Positions 33,237 to 41,672 of a stretch of 41,672 nucleotides of DNA are shown here, piece by piece. A program made the position numbers and the translations under genes. The notes beneath the pieces are model-generated. The model was not told the origin of the DNA and ran no database searches. It worked only from the letters and a program-made list of their open reading frames with translations. Source of the stretch: Gonapodya prolifera JEL478 (Eukaryota > Monoblepharomycota > Monoblepharidomycetes > Monoblepharidales > Gonapodyaceae); assembly GCA_001574975.1 (NCBI GenBank), contig KQ965779.1, positions 279,413 through 321,084 of the forward strand, read 5' to 3'. How positions within the stretch are numbered: position 1 is the stretch's first letter; each line of letters begins with the position of its first letter.

Positions 33237-34170
33237 ATGAACACCGACGTGGATTGCGACGCGCTCGATTCTGAAAACTGGCCTACTGGCCTCAGCGACG
33301 AGTTCTGTCTCACCGATGAGACCCGAATCCTCGCTGGCGAGCGATTACAAAAAGTGAATGGACCAAAATCGTCTTCACACCTTGGGTACGATCTCCGAGC
33401 TACTGGGACAGCTTTTGTCGAAGCTCGTTACCAATTCTCGGCTGCGTCATATACGGTCTGATCCCTTGCCCTCGCGTTTTCTTGTTGATAAAAGATGCAT
33501 TGGAGGACGGGTTATTCTGCTGCTTTAACGAATGGTCAATGAATAACTCTCACGCCTTAATTCCTCACACAATCTAGATTAACGGCACCACCGAGGATCT
33601 GAGCGATTTGACAACTTGGCTTGGGCAGGAGATGGACGGGCCCCCGTCGATTTGTGCCTTTTTCTTGGATGTGTTTCCGCCATCGGTATTCTCATGGGAT
33701 GAATTGAAAGTCACGGCGAAGGTGTTCCATCAAAGGAGAGCGATCTCCAGAGGGTTCAAAAACGAAAAGCCATGCAGGATGAGACTGAAAGGGAAACAAA
33801 AGTGCGAAAAAAGATCAAGGAAACAGAGGAGCAAGTAACAAGGCTTTGGGAATGTGTGAGTACAAGCTTCCGTGGAATGATGAATCGGTATGTGCACAAA
33901 GTTCCTCCTGATAAATGAACCTTCCCCGACATAGGTTATCTGCTTAGAAGACTTCCGTCCAAAGGCGACAAATCGCACCCCATGGTATGAGTTGGGTTTC
34001 GAAGCAAGTTATTTCGGGCCTCCAACTGTTCATGTTCTGTTAGCGGACACGTTTATTGCTGGGAGTGTGCGTTGAGGACGCTGAGACAAAGTAAGTGTGC
34101 CTGTCCATTATGCCACAGAAGAATCCGCCATGTGGTTAGTTCATTTTACGTTTCAGTTTTCTCTTTCTGA
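33237..34170 (+). CDS. Small RING-finger protein (putative E3 ubiquitin ligase)
   Basis: Five exons (33237-33455, 33578-33685, 33751-33855, 33935-33984, 34044-34170) join in frame to 202 residues. The N-terminal 110 residues are hydrophilic with no known domain (MNTDVDCDALDSENWPTGL). A lysine/glutamate-rich coiled-coil helix follows (DETERETKVRKKIKETEEQ), then a C3HC4 RING near the C-terminus: CVICLEDF, CGHVYCWECAL and CACPLCHRRI. The intron at 33985-34043 splits the Cys codon before GHVYC, and one at 33856-33934 lies just after the first Cys, so the RING is not visible in any unspliced frame. The donor after exon 1 (GTCTGA) is weak. RING proteins of this layout act as E3 ligases; the substrate is unknown. 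Confidence 0.7.
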
Positions 34171-34770
34171 TTTGCTGAAGTGTTCTTATTGCGAAACTTC
34201 AAATAGTCGCGCGTCTATTTCTCGTAGCTCTCTGAAGTTGATCTGCATATTAACACCTCAAGATTATTTTGTTATTTGTCACTTTGCATTGAAATACACA
34301 TGATTGTAATTGAGATTCTTGTAGGAGAGGCGCTGTAAATATCGCAGTTGCTCCCAATGTCCAATGCCCCGATTAACTCAACCCTGACCTTCCGTTTTCA
34401 AAATGGCGAATCTTCAAGCTGACCCACGCTTGCCAAATGAAACTTTACAAAGCCAACCATTCGGTGTTCAACTTGCTCGGTGACTTTGTCACAGGTGCAT
34501 AAGTAAACTACCACCTCGTGAACTGGATCACGAGGTTGTTGTCATAGTAATAGTGTTGCGCTTTTATTACGTACATGCAGTGTTCAAGAGGACTTGCTTT
34601 CATGAAAATCTTTCGTAACATACTCCTGCAATCTCCCCTTTGCGGCCAATCGCCCATGACCCGTCGTGACCCACCCTGCACAAAGTTTCGAGCTTCTACA
34701 AACCTTCAAAATCGTCATTATTTAAGAATCAAATTCAACAAAAAAGTACATACCAGATGACAGAGTGATT
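34171..34770. other. Intergenic between convergent genes
   Basis: About 600 bp of AT-richer sequence between the RING and F-box genes. No exon, repeat or RNA gene recognised. Confidence 0.4.
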
Positions 34771-36065
34771 TTATCTTCCCATCATCCATCGCACTGTACA
34801 CTGAAAATTTTCGATCGCTCCGAACCACACATGGCGATCTTGTTCCAGCTCATCCGAATGCACGTGTCTGCCCAAAAGATCTTGGACTGTTCCCTCCAAA
34901 CGTGGATCTGGAGGATTTAGTGTTTTGGGGCGTTTCAACTTCCGACCATCAGGAGTGACGACATCACTGTCGTTCGTCCGTTCGACAGACGTGCGGCACC
35001 TGCCCTCAGGTAAGTAGTTAAAAAGCCGAATATCAAGATGACACTGTCGTCCGTCCAGGTCGATTCTGGGGTGATGGTCAAATTTAAAGCCATTCATTTG
35101 AAGTTGATACATCATTTTGTCAATGTTGAGCGGTTGGAACGTGTACATGTTGGTCTTCTTCGCTGACCACAGGGTGGATACCATGGAAGGTGTTGGAGGG
35201 TTGAGTCGAATCTTGTGATCGTGACCCGTGCACCTATAAACAATTCGTCAGTGCTCAGCAGTCCGCAAGTTGGTATTCAACTCACGTGTGGGGCACGGCG
35301 AAATCAAAAACTCCTCCCTTCACTATCCAATGCTCGCCTTCTTCCTCGTAACGTTGAGGAACCTCGGCCGATGGTCTCTTGACTTGGAACGTCAAAACCC
35401 AATCCATAAAGGGCCTGTCAAACGTTTCCAATTTGAGGAAAGTGAGCTCTATAACCCGAGTAAATAGGAACGACCCGAAGGATTCGTGAACGGGAGCGGG
35501 TGGGAGGGGGTACAAGGGTGGTACAGATATTTTGTGTACCTTCTCCTCCTGCAGTCGCGTTGGAAGTTTGGGCTTTGCAGAAATGTTGAGAGTACAGCGC
35601 TCATACCTCTTCGAATTTGAGAGTTTGTTCTGATATGAACCCCCGCATTCGTCGCAGTCGCTGAATATGAGAATTCCATTCCACGTCGCGGTTGCTCTCC
35701 ATGGCCATCCACCACTCCCACTGCAGGTGCGCCCTTCGCACTCTAGTCAGGGGATCAAATGGCGTTTTCTCCGCGAAGGGGAGGTAAAACAGGACTTTCC
35801 CGAAGCGGAGCTTCTTGGGACAAACTGTCGCGGAGATAGCGCAGAAGTCACGGGACACGCCTCGAAGCATCCAGGCAGACTCCAAATCGAGATAGGAGAA
35901 AATCTCGCACCACGCTTCCAACGGAAAAGTGACCTTGCTATTGTTTAAATGGAAGGGTTCCGCTGTCGATGGCTTCTTCTTTCCCGGCGGAGAGGCCCTC
36001 GTCTTGGATTCGCAGCTTCTAGCATCGATTGCAACGCTGCCTGGGGTGGGGCTTTGATGTCCCAT
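34771..36065 (-). CDS. F-box protein
   Basis: The ATG at 36065 (MGHQSPTPGS) starts a basic N-terminus, then an F-box at residues about 40-90: VTFPLEAWCEIFSYLDLESA, WMLRGVSRDFCAISATVCPK. F-box proteins recruit substrates to SCF ubiquitin ligases. After the exon with HLQWEWWMAMESNRDVEWN come exons with PVHESFGSFLFTRVIEL, EEEGEHWIVKGGVFDFAVPH and, in the last, LNIDKMMYQLQMNGFKFDH, FGAIENFQCTVRWMMGR, ending at TAA 34771. The C-terminal part is a Trp/His-rich fold I do not recognise. Introns are near 35185-35280 and 35515-35605. No lesions seen. Confidence 0.75.
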
Positions 36066-36197
36066 TGTCCGCGTATATGTCAAAGTATGTATCTTTTTGG
36101 ACATGGACGGGGATCTGTGCCACATGGAAACAACCCCTTCCCCGATCAAAACCTTATCGCAGATACACGGCCGTGGATTTTAAGAGGGCGCCTGGAT

Positions 36198-36475
36198 GAA
36201 TCAGAAGGAATCTGATGGGGTCAATCTGACCGATTCAGACCGAATCAGACCAAGGAAATCTGACCGTTTCTGACCGTTCCTGAGAATCCGACGCAGGTAT
36301 CAGAAACCTCAGATTTGTGGTCTGACCGTTTCTGACCGTTCCTGAGAATCCGACGCAGGTATCAGAAACCTCAGATTTGTGGTCTGAACTTTCTGAACGA
36401 TTCGGACTGAATCTGACCCGGTGTCAGAGGGAATCTGAATACATTATGAACTAATCTGAGCGATTTGGAAGTCCA
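36198..36475. repeat. TCTGA/TCAGA-rich repetitive block
   Basis: About twenty TCTGA or TCAGA pentamers (reverse complements of each other) in 280 bp, many as TCTGACCG or ATTCAGACCGAATCAGACC, so the strand can pair with itself at many points. Non-coding. Lies upstream of the F-box gene. Confidence 0.8.
36259..36382. repeat. Perfect 62-bp tandem repeat, two copies
   Basis: Positions 36259-36320 and 36321-36382 are identical. Each unit starts TCTGACCGTTTCTGACCG and ends CAGATTTGTGG. A third, diverged start (TCTGAACTTTCTGAACG) follows. Confidence 0.9.
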
Positions 36476-36689
36476 AATTGTGAATAAGTGTATATTTATG
36501 TAATTAATTACGCAGAAATAAACTATTCTGTTTTCACCGCGTTTGCGACCCCGGCCCTGCGCCTAGTTACTGAGTCCACAAAGGATTCTCCTGTTAGTGC
36601 AAGCAGCTTACCGGCCTTCCGATTCCCACGCCCGCGCTCCTGACCGCTATCCTTCGGTGCGTCCACTTCATTCATTCACCTCTTCTCCT

Positions 36690-37062
36690 TCATTGACGGA
36701 ACGTGGAGAAGACCTCAATGCGTGATGATAGCTGTGATGTCGTCAGGAAGGTATGAACGACTGCAATGGAAAAATGTTGAGGACGTGTTGTGGTCGAAAC
36801 TGGTATTGAATGGCATATACTCACAGTTCAATCGTTCGGTTGCGTAATAGAGCATTGATGGCAAAGCGCTGACGTACGTACAGCTCGCGATGATGTCTTG
36901 GAGAGATTGATTGTGGGACTTCTAGCGATATCAAATTGCGGGGATGATCACTTAGATTTCACAAGTGAGAAGCATGACATAACTCACAGATGCACGAAAT
37001 GCAAAGTACCTGGATGCCAGTGTTGGAGCAGAGACAGGGGTTGTCGACGAAGCACTTGGATT
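36690..37062 (-). CDS. Possible spliced gene, 3' part, unidentified
   Basis: Three candidate exons (36988-37062, 36825-36921, 36690-36760) are bounded by good donors (GTGAGTTATG, GTGAGTATAT) and acceptors and join in frame to about 80 residues: NPSASSTTPVSAPTLASRYF, QSLQDIIASCTYVSALPS, ATERLNFVHTFLTTSQ, ending at TGA 36690. Open frames upstream to about 37480 may contain more exons. No family recognised; could be a gene remnant or chance. Confidence 0.25.
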
Positions 37063-37601
37063 CTGTGCGAGAGAGAACGAATGGAAGTCAACAAACCATC
37101 GTCGTGCAACACCGTGACGAGAAAGAATCGGCAATGGTGGATGGTGGACGTCCAGTTCGCCACTTATTGCCTTGCGATCCTCGCTCTATTGCGGCTCCAG
37201 AGGCTCTTGTGTCACTCGAAGTGAGCTTGGACGACCGTTGAGTGATATTCTGTTGTTGCGACATGAGCGGGGAGGTCGACTGGCCCCGAATCCACCTCGA
37301 GAGGGACAGCAAGCGAAGGCAATCGACGCAAGGACTTGCTGCCTACTTTGGCCCGTGGTAATAGTGGCTCGGAGATTGCGGATTCAATGGAAAATCTTGC
37401 CGACGTGAGATTAGGCCCCCTATTAATGTTCGGCGCTGGAAAACCCTTCCGAAGACCCTTCCATCTTGAGGGTAACAACAACCCAGATCGAAAGCGAAGA
37501 TGAAAGGGTTTTCTTAGCGGACACCTGGGATCACACTTCTATTGGGAACCAGGCATGTTCTTTATTCTCTGCAAGCGGGGTCTAGCGGTCGACTGGGTAC
37601 G

Positions 37602-37644
37602 AAGCATTTACTTCAGGGAATCCAAAGTGATGCCCCGGCAGCTC
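37602..37644. repeat. 43-bp dispersed repeat, copy B
   Basis: Partner of 6660-6702 (36 of 43 identical, 21-bp perfect core at 37612-37632). Not inside a recognised gene here. Confidence 0.6.
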
Positions 37645-37802
37645 CTCTGAGACGGGTGAGCGGTCCCGTTGACTGGGCGAGGTAGGTCCGTCACCTAAAG
37701 CCTGGGCGGGGTCTGCTGATTTATTTCTCAGCCCCTGCGCTCTATTTACCTCTGCCGTTTTGTCGCTATACAATATGCCCAGACACCACACACCCTTCCA
37801 TT

Positions 37803-37849
37803 TACTATGTACTATCCCCTACCATGTACTATTCCCTATGTACTAGACG
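37803..37849. repeat. Short degenerate tandem repeat
   Basis: Three imperfect units of ATGTACTA(T)(C/T)CCCTA, the last one truncated. Confidence 0.5.
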
Positions 37850-38305
37850 ATTTTAAGCTCCGGATAATCTTATTGCCGACGGAAGTCTGCCTGGCGCTTT
37901 ACACCCCAACAAACTTGTCTTTCGACTTTGAACCTGCCATCGCTACACCAGTGTTTACGTGTGTGAAAGAACTGGAGTAATGTTGGTTACATAAAGTCTC
38001 AGTCATACCCTCCAATGCCGGTATTGGAAGTGCAATGTGATCGCTATATCAAAATGCGCAGCCTACTAAGGCGGATATTGTTGAAATTATGAGCGGTATC
38101 ATGGATTTTCCCCCGCGGAGATCGCTCCCGTTGGCCTCACCGAACTGAAACACCGGGCGGCAAGATTGCCAGGTCAAATTCACAACTGGCACTTGCAAAT
38201 CGTCCACTTAACTCGCTGGTCGAATCAACCACGCCATGCAAGTTCGTCTTTCACTCTTCCCGTCATCCTACCCTAGCTTGCTCACTGTCAATTCATAGAT
38301 GCGTG

Positions 38306-40239
38306 ATGCCACAGAATCCCTTTCCCCTGCTTCTTCTTCCTCCGGAGATCGCTCTTCATATATCATGGCTTCTGTGGGGATTACAGGCTGGGACTCCCCA
38401 CGATTGTGCTAAACAAATCACTTGTATCGCTTTTCAACGATCCTAAAGCGATTGCCCGTCGCGCTTTCCTGAACTCTTCTCTCGATACCACTCTATCGAA
38501 GGAATGTTTTCGAGAATCGTCGTCGCTCTCCGTCGGGCGCGACATTCTCGTCATGTGTCCAGGACAGCCACCGTCCTTGAGGTTCCTTCGGAGGCTTTGC
38601 AGGTGTGGCGACAGAACCTTGGAAACCGTACACCCGCTGCTCAGTGAAATGAGAAACGGGTTTTTGCAGGGTTGCTCTGAAGGAGTGGTTGCTGAAGCTG
38701 TGGCATCTGGATCTTTCGCCCTCGTGAAGCTTTTCGTCGACAGAGACGCTAATTTCGCAATGGACGACTCAGATTTATTAGATACTGCCTGCCGTGGTGG
38801 GAGTGCTGATATTGTACGATATCTGTGGGAGAACGGTGGCGCACTCAGTGGAACGGTCAAGAGTTTGTGGACGCGGTGTCTGTACCCATTAGTGGTGGCC
38901 ATGCGGACGTTATGTCGTTTTTCACTGACGAAGGTGTGCTGCAGGGGGAACAGTGGAAGGACTGGGCTCTGACTGAAGCCATCAACTATGGTCAACTGGA
39001 ATGCATACGATTAATCCTCACCCTGAGGACTTTACAAACTACTTGGCTACAGTACTTCATTCGAGTCCTCTTCACGCTATCAACTGCCTCCTTGACTGTG
39101 GCATCCCCATGACTGACGAACTCGTGGATTCAGTCCGCTCGGTTGAGGTGGCGCAACTGTTGGTTCAACGTGGCTGGAACCCCAAACACCCAGACAGTAC
39201 AGCGCTACAACGAGCATCTGAGAATGGCAGAGTAGATTTGGTGAACTTCCTCCTAGCACAGGAAGCATCCATGAACAGCAACAACGTCATCAAAGCTGGT
39301 CGTGCTGCTTGCACCAAAGGTCACATGGACATTTTACAGGCACTGATTTATGCAAATGAGCATCTCACCAAGCAGCTTGGCAAAGAGAGTTTATTGGAGA
39401 CAGCAGCTTCCGCCGCTCACCTGAACATTGTCAAGTTCCTTGTTTCACGAGGAATTGGGACATCACCTGCGCAGCTCTCATAAGCGCTTGTTGAAGCTAC
39501 GAGTGTACATGTGACGGAATTCCCCCCGTACGCTCAAAAGGGATATCAGTCTCTTCCAGATATTGTTAAGATCCTTCTTGAGGCAGGAGCCGACGCTTGC
39601 ACAGGAGGAGTCATTGCGAACTTTGTGGGCATGTGCACTGTGGTGCGGCAATTTGAAAACCGGACCAACTTGATCTCCATACTGCTTGCCGCGGTGTGGA
39701 TCCTACGGTTCAAGGAGGGAAAGCATTGCGTGGTGTGTGCAGAAATCTTGAAGATATTGACATTGCAAAAGAAATGATACTCCGATTTCAAAGTTTGGGG
39801 AAGATGACACCGGAGCTCGTAACAGACTGCCTTGTTATTTCTGCGAAATTCTCTGCGTGGAAGCTCTTTGAAGAAATTGTCAATGTCGGAGGGAACATGA
39901 CTCGCCTGTGGAGCAAACATGTTTGATTCAATACATAAGCTGCTAACTCAGGGTTGTGTACCATCTGCAGTACGAGACTCACTTTTGAAGCTTGCAGCCG
40001 AGAAAGGTTGGAGGGATATGACAGCACTCCTTGCCAATGGTGGGGCGTGTGTCGCCGGTGCACCTGGTAATGCTGCACTTCGTGTCGCAGCTGAATATGG
40101 ATATTTAAATGTGATGCTGGAACTGCTGAAGCGGGGCGCCATGATGGACGCAAAGTACTTTGAATGTCCAATGCAACGTGCACATAATCTCAAACATCCC
40201 AGCGGTATTGGACTTCTTCTTAGAGGTTCTCAAGAATAG
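38306..40239 (+). pseudogene. F-box / ankyrin-repeat gene, broken
   Basis: N-terminal F-box-like start (LLLLPPEIALHISWLL) followed by ankyrin-type repeats: SFALVKLFVDRDANFA, GGHADVMSFFTDEGVLQG, DSTALQRASENGRVDLVNFL, KGHMDILQALIYAN, DIVKILLEAGADA and AALRVAAEYGYLNVMLELLK, ending at TAG 40237-40239. The homologous reading changes frame at about 38385-38405, 38830-38870, 39010-39020, 39690 and 39895-39920, and a TAA interrupts it at 39481-39483. Not all shifts can be introns: no GT-AG pairs of usable length lie at the tight junctions near 39015 and 39690. Substrate or role unknown; such genes form large families in basidiomycetes. Confidence 0.7.
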
Positions 40240-40619
40240 GGCTGGAGAGGATCAGTACCGTTTTGCTGCCCTCAAGCTCGCCGGCATGTTGGATAGAATG
40301 ACGTGGAGCGTGAGCTGATGGGACTAATGCCACCACTGTGGGAGTTCGGGCTAAATGGCTGTGCAGAACACAACGCGAAGTAGGGACAATGGGCGCATAC
40401 TATCTTATTAGTTGTATTCGGCATTTATCCATCTTCCGTGGAAAATGTTGGTAAAAAGTGGGGTCGGATCGACGCCATTCAAAAGAACCTCCAGTTCTGT
40501 GGTGCCGAAAGAAATGAATCATTGATGCATGTACATTCCATCATACGTAAATCTTACTCGAAAATCATCACAGTAACTGGACACAAAACATCCACATAAC
40601 ATTCCCAACATCACGAACT
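40240..40619. other. Intergenic between convergent genes
   Basis: About 380 bp with no recognised feature. Should contain the 3' end of the right-edge gene. Confidence 0.4.
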
Positions 40620-41672
40620 TTACATTTCACCCGCACCGTTTGGAATACCCGAGTTCCTCTGGATATGCGTTGGCAAAGTTCTCGCTCGCATCAAATTGTT
40701 TGGGCTGGTGGGGTCTTCACTGGCAGGTGTCAACGGATCTTCACCCTCGCCCCCACATTGTTCCTGTTCCTGAGCCTCCTTCTCCCGCAACAGCGCGAGT
40801 CGCTCCTGGAAGCGATATGCACCGCCCACTCCTCCTCCAGGCTGAACTCCTCCAATCTGTCTCGGGAGGGCAAGACGTCCTCCACCAAGTTGTTGACCGG
40901 GACTCAGAGGAGACTGCACACCTTGAGCCGAATTCGCTCCACCGCCTTGTCGTTCCGGATCTAGCTGCAGAACCAGCCTTGGCCTACCACCACCCTCCTT
41001 GCCAGCCTCCAGTGATGTACTCCTGAACAATAACAGAGGCCTCCTTCCGGGCGCCCCTCCATTTGCCTGTTGTTGCGGCTGCGGCGCTGCTCTCAGTGCC
41101 TGCATTAGTGTTGACCCAGCTCCGTTCAGCGGCGCATGCGAGAATTGCATTGGCCCATTTGACTCGGACTGCAGCATCGGCTGCCGAGGCGGCGAAAACC
41201 CTCTTTCCGGTGGCGGTGGCGCCATGGTTTTAGGTGGAGGAGGAGTTTCGTAATCCTCGCCGTCTGAGTCCGAAAGTTCATAATGACCATCTGCGGACCT
41301 AGCTGCGTGGTCAGGCAGTTGCCTCGGTGGGGTCGAGGGGATTGTCGACTCCTTCTGCCGCCGCGTGTCCGCTGAGTGTCGCGATGTCCGCCTCGCGTCC
41401 CGTTCCTTGGGACTAAGACCACCACCAGAGTACAAGTCAGACCGCCGCCGGGGATCCACAGCTGGAACCCCAACGGTAGAGATGCGTCTCGTCGGCGTGA
41501 GTTCCTCCTCGTCGTCGTTCGCCAAGTTCCGGATCGGACTGGTGGCGCTGAGACGCTTGCCTTGGTTGCCATGTCCGCGAGGCGACAGCTGCTGGCCCCG
41601 TCTGTCCGACGAAGGGTTTCTCTTCCCGTTACCCAACTGTTGACCTTCCTGTCGATGCCATCCTTGAGCCGG
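40620..41672 (-). CDS. C-terminal part of a disordered Pro/Gln/Gly-rich protein, unidentified (cut by window edge)
   Basis: A single frame of about 350 codons is open from the right edge to the stop at 40620, with no ATG start inside, so the N-terminus lies beyond 41672. The sequence is low in hydrophobic residues: Ser/Arg/Pro-rich (RRGQQLSPRGHGNQGKRLS), an acidic patch (LSDSDGEDYE), Pro runs (ETPPPPKTMAPPPP), Gln-rich and Gly-rich parts, and a short charged helix (RFQERLALLREKEAQEQEQ). Several SP/TP sites suggest phosphorylation. Likely the regulatory tail of a larger protein such as a kinase or cytoskeletal factor, but nothing in this piece identifies it. Confidence 0.7.
   Translation of the reverse strand, partial: PAQGWHRQEGQQLGNGKRNPSSDRRGQQLSPRGHGNQGKRLSATSPIRNLANDDEEELTPTRRISTVGVPAVDPRRRSDLYSGGGLSPKERDARRTSRHSADTRRQKESTIPSTPPRQLPDHAARSADGHYELSDSDGEDYETPPPPKTMAPPPPERGFSPPRQPMLQSESNGPMQFSHAPLNGAGSTLMQALRAAPQPQQQANGGAPGRRPLLLFRSTSLEAGKEGGGRPRLVLQLDPERQGGGANSAQGVQSPLSPGQQLGGGRLALPRQIGGVQPGGGVGGAYRFQERLALLREKEAQEQEQCGGEGEDPLTPASEDPTSPNNLMRARTLPTHIQRNSGIPNGAGEM

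Larger units (their letters stand above)
37481..38305. other. Gene-poor stretch with two small repeats
   Basis: About 820 bp without a supportable gene. It contains copy B of the 43-bp repeat and a short ATGTACTATCCCCTACC-like repeat. The last 100 bp would be the promoter of the F-box/ankyrin relic. Confidence 0.4.

Noticed and set aside
33686-33750. Frameshift in the RING gene
   Set aside because: A 65-nt intron (GTATTC...CTCCAG) restores the frame exactly and keeps the coiled-coil and RING.
37481-38305. Transposon or insertion sequence in the gene-poor stretch
   Set aside because: No transposase or reverse-transcriptase motif, no long terminal repeats and no inverted ends seen; only the 43-bp match supports a mobile origin.
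1-41672. tRNA, rRNA, CRISPR arrays or riboswitches
   Set aside because: None recognised by eye; regular spacer-repeat structure is absent, and the 62-bp repeat is a simple tandem duplication.

Overview
The window looks like nuclear DNA of a filamentous basidiomycete (probably an Agaricomycete). Genes are dense and cut by many short introns of about 45-75 nt with GT(A/G)AG donors. The gene set is typically fungal: an ACT-family amino-acid permease, a Swt1-like PIN protein, a SWIRM protein, CSC1/OSCA, F-box, MYND and ankyrin genes. There are no bacterial operons, no CRISPR array, and I recognised no rRNA or tRNA. Gene models were assembled by eye from conserved motifs and splice signals, so exon edges are approximate unless stated.

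Layout. Positions 1-6.7 kb hold three minus-strand genes: the edge-truncated peroxisomal ABC half-transporter (ABCD/PXA type), a Swt1-like PIN endoribonuclease, and a 2-oxoglutarate/Fe(II) oxygenase-like gene with frame damage. Positions 7.1-18.1 kb are plus strand: an APC/ACT-family permease with an in-frame TGA, the U2 snRNP protein SF3B4/Hsh49, a SWIRM-domain protein, and a large unrecognised alpha-helical (HEAT-like) protein. The last of these converges on a Trf4/5-type non-canonical poly(A) polymerase (18.3-20.7 kb, minus). Positions 20.9-23.8 kb carry two tandem, independently decayed copies of a MYND zinc-finger gene. An OXNAD1-like mitochondrial flavin reductase (minus, interrupted by a 42-N gap) and a SmgGDS-like armadillo gene (plus) diverge from a 74-bp spacer at 25.1 kb. 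A CSC1/OSCA/TMEM63 channel (minus), a small RING-finger protein (plus) and an F-box protein (minus) fill 28.7-36.1 kb. The last 5 kb is poorer in genes: a TCTGA/TCAGA-rich tandem repeat, a possible spliced gene fragment, a badly broken F-box/ankyrin pseudogene, and the C-terminal part of a disordered protein that runs off the right edge.

How the genes relate. I see no pathway cluster. Three genes act in RNA metabolism (Swt1-like, SF3B4, Trf4/5-like), but they are ordinary housekeeping neighbours. The notable theme is lesions: several genes are recognisable along their whole length yet carry single-base stops or shifts, while neighbours such as SF3B4, SWIRM and RING read through cleanly. The MYND pair and the F-box/ankyrin gene are convincing pseudogenes. 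For the permease, the oxygenase and the armadillo gene, assembly error and real decay cannot be told apart from this sequence alone.
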